DNA of 64,000 nt from Planococcus maritimus (GTDB lineage: Bacteria > Bacillota > Bacilli > Bacillales_A > Planococcaceae). The notes beneath the pieces were generated by a model that was given only the letters and a program-made list of their open reading frames with translations, did no database searches and was not told where the DNA came from. Below are positions 17,305 through 26,085 of the stretch, one piece after another. The position numbers were made by a program, and so were the translations under genes. Numbering within the stretch: the first letter of the stretch is position 1; each line of letters opens with the position of its first letter. Where the stretch lies: positions 654,001-718,000 of the forward strand of contig NZ_CP016538.2 in assembly GCF_001687625.2 (NCBI RefSeq). Reading direction: 5' to 3'.

Positions 17305-17326
17305 TTAGATATAACGGTCACTCTAA
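17305..17326. promoter_or_regulatory. TetR-type operator upstream of its own gene
   Basis: TTAGA and TCTAA arms flank ATAACGGTCAC, matching the centre of the two sites before the MFS gene. It lies about 20 bp from the TetR start codon. Confidence 0.7.
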
Positions 17327-17600
17327 AATTAACAGCTATGGAGGATGGATGCAACCGAAAACTACGTATGTTTGAAAAGGAATGATAGGATGGCGCATTA
17401 TAGGAGAGCAGCGGAAAAGGGGTAAAGACAATTAGGAGACTGTTTTGGCAGGAGTTTATGAGCAAACGGGGAACTACAATTAAAGACGGGAATCCGCTGA
17501 CTTAATTGGTTTACTGTAGGATGATGTGCACCACGATCCAGATGTGAGAAACGTGCCGGCAGTGGATTCGGATGCAGTGAAAACAAAGGAGGACACGCAG

Positions 17601-18455
17601 ATGAAAATAGCAGTGACAGCGGCGAGCGGCAAATTAGGGGAAGCAATCATCGAGGAACTCCTCGCCTTGCGCGCGAAAGACGAAGTGATTGGACTGGCGA
17701 GAACACCTGAAAAAGCGGCGCATTTAGGCGTGGAAGTGCGGCCGGGCGATTACAATCATCTCGAGGAACTGGAGCAATCGCTCGAAGGCGTCGATGTTTT
17801 ATTATTGGTATCGGGTATGGATGCGCCGGACAAGCGCATTCCGCAGCACCGCAATGTCATTCAAGCGGCGCAAAAGTGTGGCGTGAAAAAAATCGTCTAC
17901 ACAAGTATCCAAGGGCCGGAAGAGCAGACGGCCTTTTCGCCGATCGTGAAAAGCAACCGGCAAACGGAGCAAGACGTGATGGCTAGCGGGCTCGAATGGG
18001 TGATCGGGCGCAACGGGATTTACATCGAGCCGGATGTGGAATACATCGACAGCTATATCCAAGAAGGCGGCATCCGAAATTGCGCCGGCGACAGCAAATG
18101 CGGCTACACGACACGAACGGAACTCGCCTATGCTTATGCGAAAATGCTGACAGAAGACGGGCATCATTCGAATATTTACAATTTGCACGGACACGCCATC
18201 AGCCAGGACGAACTGGCAGCTTATTTGAACACGGCATTTGACGCCCAGTTAACATACACGGCCATCAGTGCAGAACAATTCAAGCAAGAACGAATCGCGG
18301 AACTTGGCGAATTCATCGGCACGGTCGTCACAGGGATTTACCAAGGCATCAACGGCGGCGCCTTCGATAACGAGAGCCATTACCGAGAAGCAACAGGAAG
18401 AGAACATCAATCTTGGGAAGCCTATTTTAACAGCGTCCGGCCAGAAACCAACTGA
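17601..18455 (+). CDS. NAD(P)-binding NmrA/QorB-like oxidoreductase
   Basis: The start at 17601 is chosen because AAAGGAGG lies 9 bp upstream; an earlier in-frame GTG adds 25 residues without a site. The 284-residue product begins with a Rossmann strand and TAASGKLGEAI dinucleotide loop, then DVLLLVSGM and VYTSIQG, as in NAD(P)H:quinone oxidoreductase 2 (QorB) and NmrA-like proteins. It probably reduces quinones or senses NADP(H) in the cytosol. It stands alone. The region downstream holds a C10 tract and a dead acetyltransferase fragment. Confidence 0.85.
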   Translation: MKIAVTAASGKLGEAIIEELLALRAKDEVIGLARTPEKAAHLGVEVRPGDYNHLEELEQSLEGVDVLLLVSGMDAPDKRIPQHRNVIQAAQKCGVKKIVYTSIQGPEEQTAFSPIVKSNRQTEQDVMASGLEWVIGRNGIYIEPDVEYIDSYIQEGGIRNCAGDSKCGYTTRTELAYAYAKMLTEDGHHSNIYNLHGHAISQDELAAYLNTAFDAQLTYTAISAEQFKQERIAELGEFIGTVVTGIYQGINGGAFDNESHYREATGREHQSWEAYFNSVRPETN

Positions 18456-18475
18456 TTCTTTGCTCGTGAATAGAT

Positions 18476-18485
18476 CCCCCCCCCC
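18476..18485 (+). repeat. Homopolymeric C10 tract
   Basis: Ten consecutive C lie 20 bp after the stop of the QorB-like gene. The tract is not inside a gene, so slippage would not shift a reading frame. Confidence 0.8.
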
Positions 18486-18531
18486 AACCAAGCAGCCTGC
18501 TCATAGAGAGGCGCTGCCTGGACAGGGGGCA

Positions 18532-18627
18532 TTAAAAGGACAGCTTCATGGCAAGGCCGTCTTCATTTTGTTCGAGCTTTTCAAATCCGGCTTTTTCATA
18601 CACGCGGATTGCGGCTTTATTGTTTAG
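18532..18627 (-). pseudogene. GNAT acetyltransferase C-terminal remnant
   Basis: On the minus strand an open stretch of 31 codons reads LNNKAAIRVYEKAGFEKLEQ...DGLAMKLSF and then stops. N..AIRVYEKAGF is the classic end of the GNAT acetyl-CoA-binding fold. An in-frame stop lies directly upstream (18628-18630) and no start or earlier GNAT motifs are present, so this is the tail of a gene otherwise deleted, probably when the neighbouring metallophosphatase or C-tract region was rearranged. Confidence 0.7.
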
Positions 18628-18742
18628 TTAGTAAGCCCCCGCTGGAATTGTTATGCTGCAGTGTAAGGGGAATAGTTTTCCTTCCTTTTCAAACGGGAAA
18701 ATCCAGAACAGCGAGAAGACTCGAAAGCGAGGAGGGTGTCGG

Positions 18743-19417
18743 GTGAAAAGAATCTTAGCCATCAGCGATATTCATGGAGAATTGGGCTTGTTTAATAAAG
18801 TACTCGACAAAGCGGGCTACGACCCGGCAAACGATCAGCTGGTTTTGCTTGGCGATTACGTGGACCGTGGGCCGGATTCAAAAGGCGTGTTGGAGCGGGT
18901 CGTCGAATTGAAAGAACAAGGCGCCATTGTGCTGCGCGGCAATCACGATCAAATGATGCTCGAAGCAGCGAAAGGCGAAACCGCCGGAGCGGGAATCTGG
19001 CTGCGCAACGGCGCACTTGCGACATTGCAGAGCTATGACGCTTCTATCGAAGGCATGACCCTGCCATCGAGGGAATTGTTTTGGAAACATGTTGAGTTTT
19101 TAAAAGAAACGGCGTTTTACTTTGAAACGGATGATTATCTCTTCGTCCATGCCGGTGTCCAGCCAGGAGTGCCGGTCGAAGAGACAGATCCTTACGTATT
19201 GATGTGGATTCGCGATGAATTTCATCGCGGCTATGCGGGGGAGAAAACGGTCGTCTTCGGCCATACGCCGAGCTATACAATGAGAGGGACAGCGGATTAC
19301 GGTCCCTACTTCGGAGAAAACCGCATCATCGGGATTGATGGGGGCGCGGTGTACGGCGGGCAGTTGAACTGTTTGGAACTGCCAGGGGGACAGGTTTACT
19401 TTGTGAAGAAAGAATGA
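18743..19417 (+). CDS. Metallophosphoesterase, PPP/serine-threonine phosphatase-like
   Basis: The GTG at 18743 follows GGAGGGTG and starts the conserved fold directly (KRILAISDIHGE); an upstream ATG frame adds 30 unlikely residues. The five metal-site blocks are present in order: SDIHGE, GDYVDRGPDS, RGNHDQ, FVHAGV and VFGHTPS. At ~224 residues it matches the small PPP-type phosphatases of Bacillales, such as PrpE-like protein or diadenosine tetraphosphate phosphatases. It hydrolyses phosphoesters with a dinuclear metal centre; whether the target is a protein or a nucleotide is not clear. Confidence 0.88.
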   Translation: MKRILAISDIHGELGLFNKVLDKAGYDPANDQLVLLGDYVDRGPDSKGVLERVVELKEQGAIVLRGNHDQMMLEAAKGETAGAGIWLRNGALATLQSYDASIEGMTLPSRELFWKHVEFLKETAFYFETDDYLFVHAGVQPGVPVEETDPYVLMWIRDEFHRGYAGEKTVVFGHTPSYTMRGTADYGPYFGENRIIGIDGGAVYGGQLNCLELPGGQVYFVKKE

Positions 19418-19542
19418 GAAGGTATATGTCCATCATAATCTGTGTCCTGCGCTTTCGGTAGCGTGGGCATTTTTTATTCCATCAACAAAATACTTCGGGC
19501 TTGTTCAGGAAGAATTGAGGTGACTAGTCATCGAAAGGCGAT

Positions 19543-19749
19543 CTATTGTTTTTCCAAGCCCTCGAACATCCAACCGATAATAAACAGCAACAGCATAGTG
19601 CTGATAGTGAGTGCAAGGAGATTGGGTGTGGCTTTTTCATTAAGGTTCGTCACCGTCAGCCATTTCATAAACGAAGTACCTTCGAAGGCCAGGAAAACGG
19701 CGAGTATGTTGTGGGCACTATGCAGCAGAAAGAAATGAAACTTCTGGAA
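19543..19749 (-). pseudogene. Membrane-protein fragment or very small membrane protein
   Basis: The minus strand has 68 open codons with two hydrophobic segments, ending LLALTISTMLLLFIIGWMFEGLEKQ and a stop. An in-frame TGA lies directly upstream and the first part has no ATG. The only ATG (about codon 28, before KWLTVTNLNEKATPN) follows GAAGG and would give a 41-residue single-span peptide. I think it is the end of a decayed membrane-protein gene; a small live peptide is the alternative. The rest of the 19418-19850 gap shows nothing else. Confidence 0.4.
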
Positions 19750-19850
19750 TCATAGAACTTCTCTTGAATGGAATAGAGAATAGCGCTTAGGCGTTTGCTG
19801 CTTCGGAAGCGTGTTAAAATGGAATTACTACTTTTTGGAAAGGACATGCT

Positions 19851-20561
19851 ATGAAGGTTTTGAAAATCAGTTTAGTCGGCTTGTTGGCGCTCGTATTAAG
19901 TTACGGGGCTTTCAAAGTGAGCATGGTCACCATCGCCAGTATCGATTTAGAATACGTGGCAAAGAGCCCTGCGGTTGCCGAAGCACCGTCGCTTCCGGAA
20001 GTGACGGCGGATGTCGATAAAATCATATCGCACCCGGTGCCGGGAACAAAGGAAACGGTTTTGCCAGTCGACACGGAACAAGATTACGTGATTTATGAAA
20101 CAGAACTTTTCATCACGGTGAATGAAGGCGAGAGCTGGATTCCAGTGCCGGACGATCATGAATTGGGATACGCGCGCGTGAACGATTATCTCGATGATAT
20201 TTCACGAAGTAATATGTACATATCGCCCGATAACATTGCCATTGTTTACGGAGGGCGCGGGCCGGAAAACATCAGCATCTTGAAAACCGATAGCCGGGGG
20301 CAAGGTTGGAGCGTCGGCAGCATTTCGCAAACCGCTACTCAAGACCTTGAACGTGGCTACAAAGAACTGTACATCGATTTCATAGACGATGGGCAAACCG
20401 GTCATTTGGCAGCGGTTCGGGACGGCGCGAACGGTGAAGCAGAAACACTGATTTTCCGGAGCGTGAATGCCGGTGTGACATGGGATCCGATTGCTTCGGG
20501 GGATGCACTTTACGGAGAAATTATGGCACATTTTAATTTGCGAGGGATCCGAAATGAATAG
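19851..20561 (+). CDS. Exported or membrane-anchored Asp-box (BNR) protein
   Basis: The 236-residue protein has an N-terminal hydrophobic segment (ISLVGLLALVLSYGAFKV). It carries three Asp-box-like turns, TVNEGESW (89-96), TDSRGQGW (146-153) and SVNAGVTW (204-211), the hallmark of sialidase-type beta-propellers. Three blades are too few for a full propeller, and no catalytic residues of sialidases are evident, so it is probably a binding or structural protein on the cell surface. It overlaps the next gene by 8 bp, so the two are cotranslated. Confidence 0.65.
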   Translation: MKVLKISLVGLLALVLSYGAFKVSMVTIASIDLEYVAKSPAVAEAPSLPEVTADVDKIISHPVPGTKETVLPVDTEQDYVIYETELFITVNEGESWIPVPDDHELGYARVNDYLDDISRSNMYISPDNIAIVYGGRGPENISILKTDSRGQGWSVGSISQTATQDLERGYKELYIDFIDDGQTGHLAAVRDGANGEAETLIFRSVNAGVTWDPIASGDALYGEIMAHFNLRGIRNE

Positions 20562-21420
20562 AAAGAAGGTACTCGGAATTATATTGCTTGCCGCGGGGTT
20601 GATACTGGCGATTTTTCAAGCCTTGCTTATCGGGATTGCCGAACCGAGAGGGTACGGGCTTATTCATGAATGGCAGTTTTATTTGATTAACTACGGAATC
20701 ATCGGTTTCCTATTGAGCGGGGCGGCTTGGCTATGTTCGAACGTTTATGTGAAATGGGGATTCGCGCTGATCGCGATCGGTTTATTTACGGCGAATACGA
20801 CGTTCTTCTATTACATGGGCGATGCGAATGTGCTGATCGCGGAATCGGAAAATGGCGAGCATGAAGTGATTTTGAAAGAATATCCGAAAATGAAGAAAGA
20901 GACGGCCCGGCTAAAGCGAAAAGGCCTCTTGTTCGGTCGGGAAGTCGATGTGCTAGAAGGCAGTTCGACATATAAAGTGCTGGAAGATGAGGGCTATAAA
21001 CTCCAATGGACCGCCGAAGATATTGCGGCTTTGACGTACAAAACGAGCGATTATGGCACAATCGACCATCAAATTTATAATTTCAGAAGCAGCGATTACG
21101 TCAGCTATCAAAATGTCGCGGTCAGCCTGATCGGCAAATGGTTAGAGCCGGGAAATCCAGAGAACTACTTCATGTCGGACAATAATGAATTGGTGTATGC
21201 AAATGATGGTGAACTATATTATTACAACATCCGAAACACCGAACAATTTGGCATCTATACGCTTGTGGTGAGAGGGGATCCAAGCAAACCGACCTTCACA
21301 ATCACCCTGGAGCCGGGGACAGAATTTGGCGAGGATGGGTTGATTAAAGAAGGCGGCAGCATCACGATTACACCGGTGGAATTAGGAGCGACGGAAAGTG
21401 TGGAATATTATAAGGAATGA
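20554..21420 (+). CDS. Membrane protein of unknown function, partner of the Asp-box protein
   Basis: The start at 20554 (MNRKKVLGIILLAAGLIL) overlaps the upstream stop codon and begins a membrane segment; an earlier frame extension has no support. The 288-residue protein has three or four N-terminal membrane spans (about 5-90) followed by a ~190-residue hydrophilic, probably extracellular domain rich in Tyr and beta strands. I do not recognise the family. The overlap with the Asp-box gene suggests a two-protein surface unit. Confidence 0.65.
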   Translation: MNRKKVLGIILLAAGLILAIFQALLIGIAEPRGYGLIHEWQFYLINYGIIGFLLSGAAWLCSNVYVKWGFALIAIGLFTANTTFFYYMGDANVLIAESENGEHEVILKEYPKMKKETARLKRKGLLFGREVDVLEGSSTYKVLEDEGYKLQWTAEDIAALTYKTSDYGTIDHQIYNFRSSDYVSYQNVAVSLIGKWLEPGNPENYFMSDNNELVYANDGELYYYNIRNTEQFGIYTLVVRGDPSKPTFTITLEPGTEFGEDGLIKEGGSITITPVELGATESVEYYKE

Positions 21421-21549
21421 TAGAGGACAGATGATGATTTTGCCGCAAGTTCGAGTACAACTAAGGCATGTTTACAAATGGAATCTCCATTGATATATTG
21501 AGCGTGAAGAGAGCGTTTTCTAAATGAGCTTGGAAAAGGGGTCAGATAA

Positions 21550-22059
21550 ATGGATGTGAAATTTCCAATCGGACAAATGCAAGTGCCAGACGAGGTGACG
21601 GCTGAAGAGGTCAATCATTGGCTCCGAGAAATCGATAGCTACACGACGCGGCTTCGTGAATTGGTGGATTCCTTGGGTGATGAAGACTTGAACAAAACAT
21701 ATAGAGATGGCAGTTGGACGATTCGTCAGCTTGTGCATCATGTGGCGGATTCGCAATTAGCGTTGTATGAGCGATTGAAGCTGGCGCTGACAGAATATCA
21801 GCCGACTGTGTCTGAATTTGACCAGGATAAATGGGCCTATCTGCCGGATAATCGCCTGCCGGTAGAAAGTTCGATCCGCATGCTAGAAGGATTGAACGAA
21901 CGGATCGTGGCGCTTGGCAACTATGTGACGGGAGCGCAATTGGATCGTGTTTTCATTCATGAAACCGATGGTGAAATCCGCGTCGCTGAAACCCTCGCGA
22001 AACTGTCGTGGCACGAGGAGCATCATCTGGCGCATATTCGGATCGCACTGGAGTTGTAG
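21550..22059 (+). CDS. bstA: DinB/YfiT-like putative metal-dependent hydrolase (bacillithiol transferase BstA family)
   Basis: The 169-residue four-helix protein matches the YfiT/BstA family from end to end. The metal-site histidines are visible in LVHHVADS (63-64) and WHEEHHLAHI (158, 159, 162). In Bacillales this family transfers bacillithiol to electrophiles; here that is by family resemblance only. AAAAGGGG precedes the ATG. A single 22-bp repeat starts 1 bp after the stop, then a strong terminator. Confidence 0.82.
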   Translation: MDVKFPIGQMQVPDEVTAEEVNHWLREIDSYTTRLRELVDSLGDEDLNKTYRDGSWTIRQLVHHVADSQLALYERLKLALTEYQPTVSEFDQDKWAYLPDNRLPVESSIRMLEGLNERIVALGNYVTGAQLDRVFIHETDGEIRVAETLAKLSWHEEHHLAHIRIALEL

Positions 22060-22060
22060 T

Positions 22061-22082
22061 TGTCCCTGTGCGCCACACAATT
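22061..22082 (+). repeat. Single 22-bp repeat
   Basis: A lone copy starts 1 bp after the BstA-like stop codon, co-oriented with it and 5 bp before the terminator stem. Confidence 0.88.
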
Positions 22083-22087
22083 CAACC

Positions 22088-22135
22088 GAAAAAGGCCCCA
22101 CCGGAAACTCCTCAGTTTCCGGTGGGGCCTTTTTC
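22088..22135. terminator. Bidirectional terminator
   Basis: A perfect stem of about 20 bp (AAAAGGCCCCACCGGAAACT and its complement) has a tiny loop, with A and T runs on both sides. It is shared by the convergent BstA-like and exporter genes and ends at the exporter stop codon. Confidence 0.93.
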
Positions 22136-23183
22136 ATTTTTCCGCTTCCTGCGCGGCTTTGACGCTATTTGGGTCGAAAAACTTATCGACCAAGTCGTAG
22201 ATCGTGAGAAGTTCGTAGAGAATCGTGAATTCCGGGGGGAACATGGCGGGCTGGACTTGGTCGCTTCGGACGGCCTGCTTGCTGTTTTCCCAGAACAAAT
22301 TATGAATGCTGCGCAATTGCTTTTCGTGTTTTTCGCGGTCGAAGTGGATGGACTGTCCGAGGTCATTGGCCAGGGCTGTGACGGCTGCCATAATGATTTC
22401 CCGTTCTGCTTGTGTCCATTTGATTTCCTGGAACGGGACACGGAGCAGTGCATTCAGGTGATATTCAAAATTATCGAGAAACAGCAATTGCCGTTCGGCC
22501 ATCTGCAGCTCGGCTTCCCGGTTGCGGACCCACGGATAGAGGCTTGCTTCGTCGCGCTGGTAATGAATCAAGGTTTCCGTCTTACGAATTTCACTCGTCA
22601 GTTGTTTGGCGATTTTCTTGTCTTCTTGCAGGTTCGCCTCTGGATGAAACAGGATGGTTTGGAAAGTGTGTTCGAGCATGCTGCCGGCACGCCCGCTAAT
22701 GCTATGGATGCTTTTTAAAATATCAGTGCTGTAGTTCGGCGGGAAGACGAGCATGTTGACGGCAGTCGAAACGACGAGACCGATCGTCGTCGTTCCTAAA
22801 CGGATAAAGAACGAAAACAGGAAATGGTCGTGAATGACTTCTACCATCGCAACAGACGTCAAAGTCGCGACCAATAGCCCGGCATGTAGCTTAAGACGGA
22901 AGCAGACCAAGATCGTAGCGACTGCGGCGAGCGTATAGGTAATCGGGGAGTTCCCAAACAAGGTGATAAATAGCACGGCAAAGGCTGAACCGATCGCGGA
23001 AGCTGGAAACCGGACCAAGCCTTTTTTGATTGAATCGCTGACGGTCGGCTCGATTGTGACGATAGCTGTGATGACTGCAAAAACCGGTGGCCAGTTAAAC
23101 CAGACACAAATTGTTGCTGTTAAAAAGATGGCGAGACCGGTTTTGACTATTCGGCTGCCGTTGAATCGTAGGGATCGCATCAT
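22134..23183 (-). CDS. Aromatic acid exporter family (FUSC-like) membrane protein
   Basis: The 349-residue protein has six N-terminal membrane spans (about 12-150: TGLAIFLTATICVWFNWPPVFAVITAIVTIEPTVSDSI...) and a ~200-residue helical cytosolic domain. This is the layout of the ArAE/DUF939 proteins of Firmicutes. The signature EPTVSDSIKKGLVRFPASAIGSAFAV is clear. By family it may export aromatic carboxylates. AAGGAG lies upstream of two adjacent ATG codons, and either could be used. Confidence 0.82.
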   Translation of the reverse strand: MMRSLRFNGSRIVKTGLAIFLTATICVWFNWPPVFAVITAIVTIEPTVSDSIKKGLVRFPASAIGSAFAVLFITLFGNSPITYTLAAVATILVCFRLKLHAGLLVATLTSVAMVEVIHDHFLFSFFIRLGTTTIGLVVSTAVNMLVFPPNYSTDILKSIHSISGRAGSMLEHTFQTILFHPEANLQEDKKIAKQLTSEIRKTETLIHYQRDEASLYPWVRNREAELQMAERQLLFLDNFEYHLNALLRVPFQEIKWTQAEREIIMAAVTALANDLGQSIHFDREKHEKQLRSIHNLFWENSKQAVRSDQVQPAMFPPEFTILYELLTIYDLVDKFFDPNSVKAAQEAEK

Positions 23184-23241
23184 AAAATAAGCACGGACTC
23201 CTTTTCGTAGAATTCTGTAGTTTTAGTATAGCATTCGTGTG

Positions 23242-23328
23242 TGTCCCTGTGCGCCACACAATTTGAGAGAGGAAAACCTTGCAACAGCTGGGTTTCAGCG
23301 CCTTGCTGTCCCTGTGCATCACACAATT
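23242..23328 (+). repeat. Paired 22-bp repeat, 65-bp spacing
   Basis: Copies start at 23242 and 23307 between the divergent exporter and ABC genes, not at a gene 3' end. The spacer shows the palindromic core AAAACC...GGGTTT most clearly. Confidence 0.9.
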
Positions 23329-23418
23329 TTAGTTGATTCCCACGAAATCGGTAAAAAATCCCAAATCTACCCAGTTAAATGTTAGAATATACACATAATG
23401 AGTGTGAGGGGTTTTTAG

Positions 23419-24219
23419 ATGACTAGAGAAAATGAAAAAGTGCTATCGATTCAGAATTTGACGATGAATTACGGTGGCAAGCAAGTATTGAATGGCATCA
23501 ATCTCGAAGTGGCGAGTGGCGAAATTATCGGCTATATCGGGCCGAACGGAGCTGGCAAGAGTACGACGGTGAAAATCATGCTTGGCTTGATCGATGATTA
23601 CCAAGGAAAAGTGGTGATTTTCGGACAGGATATCGCATCAGGCGACCCCTCTTACAAAAAGAAGATCGGTTATGTGCCGGAAAATGCGGAAGCCTATGAT
23701 AATTTGACGGCGATGGAGTATTTGGTGTTTACTGGCGAGTTGTACGGCATGGACCGGGATGCAGCGCAGACAAAGGCGGAGCGGCTGCTGCAGCAATTCG
23801 ACTTGCAAGACGTGGCACATTCCCGGCTTTCTTCGTTCTCAAAAGGCATGAAGCAAAAAGTGTTGATTACCGCGAGTTTGCTGCACGACCCGGACTTATT
23901 GTTTTGGGACGAGCCGCTCAGTGGGCTCGATGCCAATAGCATGATGGTGATCCAGGAGATTCTGTCGCAATTGGCGGCGCAAGGAAAAACGATTTTTTAT
24001 TCGTCGCATATCATGGACTTGGTGGAGAAAATCAGCAACCGCATCGTGCTGCTGGTGAGAGGGGAAGTGGTGGCGGATTCGACGTTTGAAGAACTGAAAG
24101 AGATGAGTGAGGAAGGTTCGCTTTCCGGCATTTTCAATCAATTGACCGGCTTTACAGAACACCGCAACAAGGCCAAGGACTTCGTGTCGATTGTGCAAGG
24201 GGTCGAGGACTATGCGTGA
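23419..24219 (+). CDS. ABC transporter ATP-binding protein
   Basis: The 266-residue nucleotide-binding subunit has Walker A GPNGAGKST (41-49), signature SFSKGMKQK (139-147), Walker B LLFWDEP with Glu165, and the SSH switch. It resembles EcsA/CcmA-type exporter ATPases. It is coupled to the permease gene, whose start overlaps its stop by 8 bp. It drives export by the membrane partner; substrate unknown. Confidence 0.93.
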   Translation: MTRENEKVLSIQNLTMNYGGKQVLNGINLEVASGEIIGYIGPNGAGKSTTVKIMLGLIDDYQGKVVIFGQDIASGDPSYKKKIGYVPENAEAYDNLTAMEYLVFTGELYGMDRDAAQTKAERLLQQFDLQDVAHSRLSSFSKGMKQKVLITASLLHDPDLLFWDEPLSGLDANSMMVIQEILSQLAAQGKTIFYSSHIMDLVEKISNRIVLLVRGEVVADSTFEELKEMSEEGSLSGIFNQLTGFTEHRNKAKDFVSIVQGVEDYA

Positions 24220-25861
24220 GTTTCAATCGTTGAAGTTTCTCGCTTTTTTCAAAGGCATCTTTCTCCGGTTGGGCGTCGATTATGAAGTCATGGAAAAAAT
24301 ATTGCGCATCAAATTGACGATGGATGAGCGGCGCGTGCCGACGATTTTCGCCGAGAATGGCAAAAAGAAAAAAGAAGGCAATCAGTTCCTGAAATCGCTG
24401 TGGATCTACGGCTTATACAGTTTGATCTTAATCCCGTTTTTATTGCTCGGGGAAAATTATATATATCAAGTGAGCATCGTGTTCGGCATGATCCTGTTCA
24501 TCTTGATGACGTCGATGATTTCCGATTTTTCCGTGGTGCTATTGGATGTCCGGGATAAGAACATTATCCAGACCAAGCCGGTCGATAAAAAGACCATCGC
24601 GGCGGCAAAAATTGTCCATATCATGATTTACATGACTTTTGTCGCTGGGGCTTTTACGGCGATCCCTTTCCTCGTCGGGCTGTTTCGGCACGGCATCGTC
24701 TTTTCAATCATTTTCTTTATTGAACTCGTCTTGACGATTTTATTGGTCGTCGTCTTGACTTCGCTGCTGTATTTATTCATCCTGCGTTTTTTCGATGGGG
24801 AAAAATTAAAAGATATCATCAATTACGTCCAGATCTTGCTGTCGGTCGGAGTGGTCGTGGGCTATCAAGTATTGATCCGGTCGTTTGAAGTTGTCGATTT
24901 GGATATGGCCTACACGTTCAGCTGGTGGCATTTCCTGATTCCGCCGCTTTGGTACGGAGCGCCGTTTGAAGTCTTGTTAAACGGCAATTCCTCGAACTAT
25001 TTCATCGCCTTTACAGTGCTTGCAGTGCTGATTCCGCTGGTCGCGATCTATGCTTACGCCAAGCTGATGCCATCCTTTGAACGCAATCTTGAAAAGCTGT
25101 TGAGCGACACGAAAACACGCAAGAAATCCATTAATTGGCTGGATGAGGCGGGCGCTAAGTGGCTATGCCGCTCGAAGGAAGAACGCGTATTTTACCGTTT
25201 TGCTGCTTCGATGATGAAAAAAGAACGGGAATTCAAACTGAAAGTATTTCCCGTGCTCGGAATGGCGCTGTTTTTCCCATTTCTCTTTATTTTCACCTAT
25301 TCAGTGGACGGCGGTTTAGAGGAGATTGCAGATGGCAATATGTTCATGTTTATCTATTTCTGCAATGTCATCATTCCGAGTGTTGTGTTCATGCTGAAGT
25401 TTTCAGCAGGCTATAAAGGCAGCTGGCTTTTCCGCGCGGCACCGATTGAGCGGATTTCAGCTATTCACAGCGGAACCTTGAAAGCCTTTTTTGTGAAATT
25501 GTATATTCCGATTTTCGTGTTTTTATCCTTGGTCTTTATCTGGATATTCTCAGCAAGAATTTTGCCGGACCTCGCCGCCGTTTTACTCGGCGGCTTGCTG
25601 CAAACCTTGATCACCTATAAAATCGCGAACGGCAGCGATTTGCCATTTTCCATGTCCTTCGAATTTGCCCAGGAATCAGGCGGCGCGAAGATGCTGCTGC
25701 TGACTTTGATCACAGGGGCCTTTATCGGTGCGCATTTCCTGGCGAACGCCTTTCATTACGGGATTTATGTGTACGCCGGGGTGTTAGTGGTGGCGATAGG
25801 AATCGGCTGGCGAATGGTGTTTGCGGAAACGGGCGCTGTCCCTGTGCAAGACACAATTTGA
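24212..25861 (+). CDS. ABC transporter permease whose C-terminus is encoded by a repeat
   Basis: The start at 24212 overlaps the ATPase stop; an in-frame ATG 21 bp earlier is less likely. The 549-residue protein has about ten membrane spans in two blocks (about 65-270 and 350-535) separated by a soluble loop (EERVFYRFAASMMKKEREFK), broadly like EcsB-type permeases but larger. The last seven codons before TGA (VPVQDTI) are the 22-bp repeat at 25837-25858, so the repeat supplies both the C-terminus and the context of the stop. Confidence 0.85.
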   Translation: MREFQSLKFLAFFKGIFLRLGVDYEVMEKILRIKLTMDERRVPTIFAENGKKKKEGNQFLKSLWIYGLYSLILIPFLLLGENYIYQVSIVFGMILFILMTSMISDFSVVLLDVRDKNIIQTKPVDKKTIAAAKIVHIMIYMTFVAGAFTAIPFLVGLFRHGIVFSIIFFIELVLTILLVVVLTSLLYLFILRFFDGEKLKDIINYVQILLSVGVVVGYQVLIRSFEVVDLDMAYTFSWWHFLIPPLWYGAPFEVLLNGNSSNYFIAFTVLAVLIPLVAIYAYAKLMPSFERNLEKLLSDTKTRKKSINWLDEAGAKWLCRSKEERVFYRFAASMMKKEREFKLKVFPVLGMALFFPFLFIFTYSVDGGLEEIADGNMFMFIYFCNVIIPSVVFMLKFSAGYKGSWLFRAAPIERISAIHSGTLKAFFVKLYIPIFVFLSLVFIWIFSARILPDLAAVLLGGLLQTLITYKIANGSDLPFSMSFEFAQESGGAKMLLLTLITGAFIGAHFLANAFHYGIYVYAGVLVVAIGIGWRMVFAETGAVPVQDTI

Positions 25862-25923
25862 AGAGGAAAATACTTGGTACAGCTGCATTTCGGTGTAGGT
25901 CTGTCCCTGTGCATCACACAATT
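25837..25923 (+). repeat. Paired 22-bp repeat, 65-bp spacing, overlapping a stop codon
   Basis: Copies start at 25837 and 25902. The first is translated as the end of the ABC permease and the stop codon follows it directly; the second ends 1 bp before the terminator stem. Confidence 0.9.
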
Positions 25924-25924
25924 T

Positions 25925-25955
25925 GACGCATCCGCCGAAGCGGATGCGTCTTTTT
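25925..25955 (+). terminator. Intrinsic terminator of the ABC operon
   Basis: An 11-bp perfect stem (GACGCATCCGC / GCGGATGCGTC) with a CGAA tetraloop is followed by TTTTT. Confidence 0.9.
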
Positions 25956-25980
25956 GCTGTGCCCTGACAAATTGTGTGGG

Positions 25981-26002
25981 AATTGTGTGGTGCACAGGGA
26001 CA
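25981..26002 (-). repeat. Single inverted 22-bp repeat after the terminator
   Basis: A minus-strand copy has its AATT end facing the terminator. A 12-bp partial duplicate (AATTGTGTGGG) precedes it at 25970-25980, as at 15465. Confidence 0.87.
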
Positions 26003-26085
26003 AGGGGTGTGAACCAGCCCGAAAAAGGGAACGCTCTTATATAGAAGCGTAATCCTACGATCGGATTGGAAAAGGAGAATGTGAC

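Noticed and set aside
18476-18485. C10 tract as a phase-variation switch
   Set aside because: It lies after a stop codon and outside any supported gene; its distance to the next promoter gives no evidence of control.
19442-19755. Plus-strand open frames before the Asp-box gene
   Set aside because: Composition is not protein-like and they overlap the better-supported minus-strand membrane-protein fragment.
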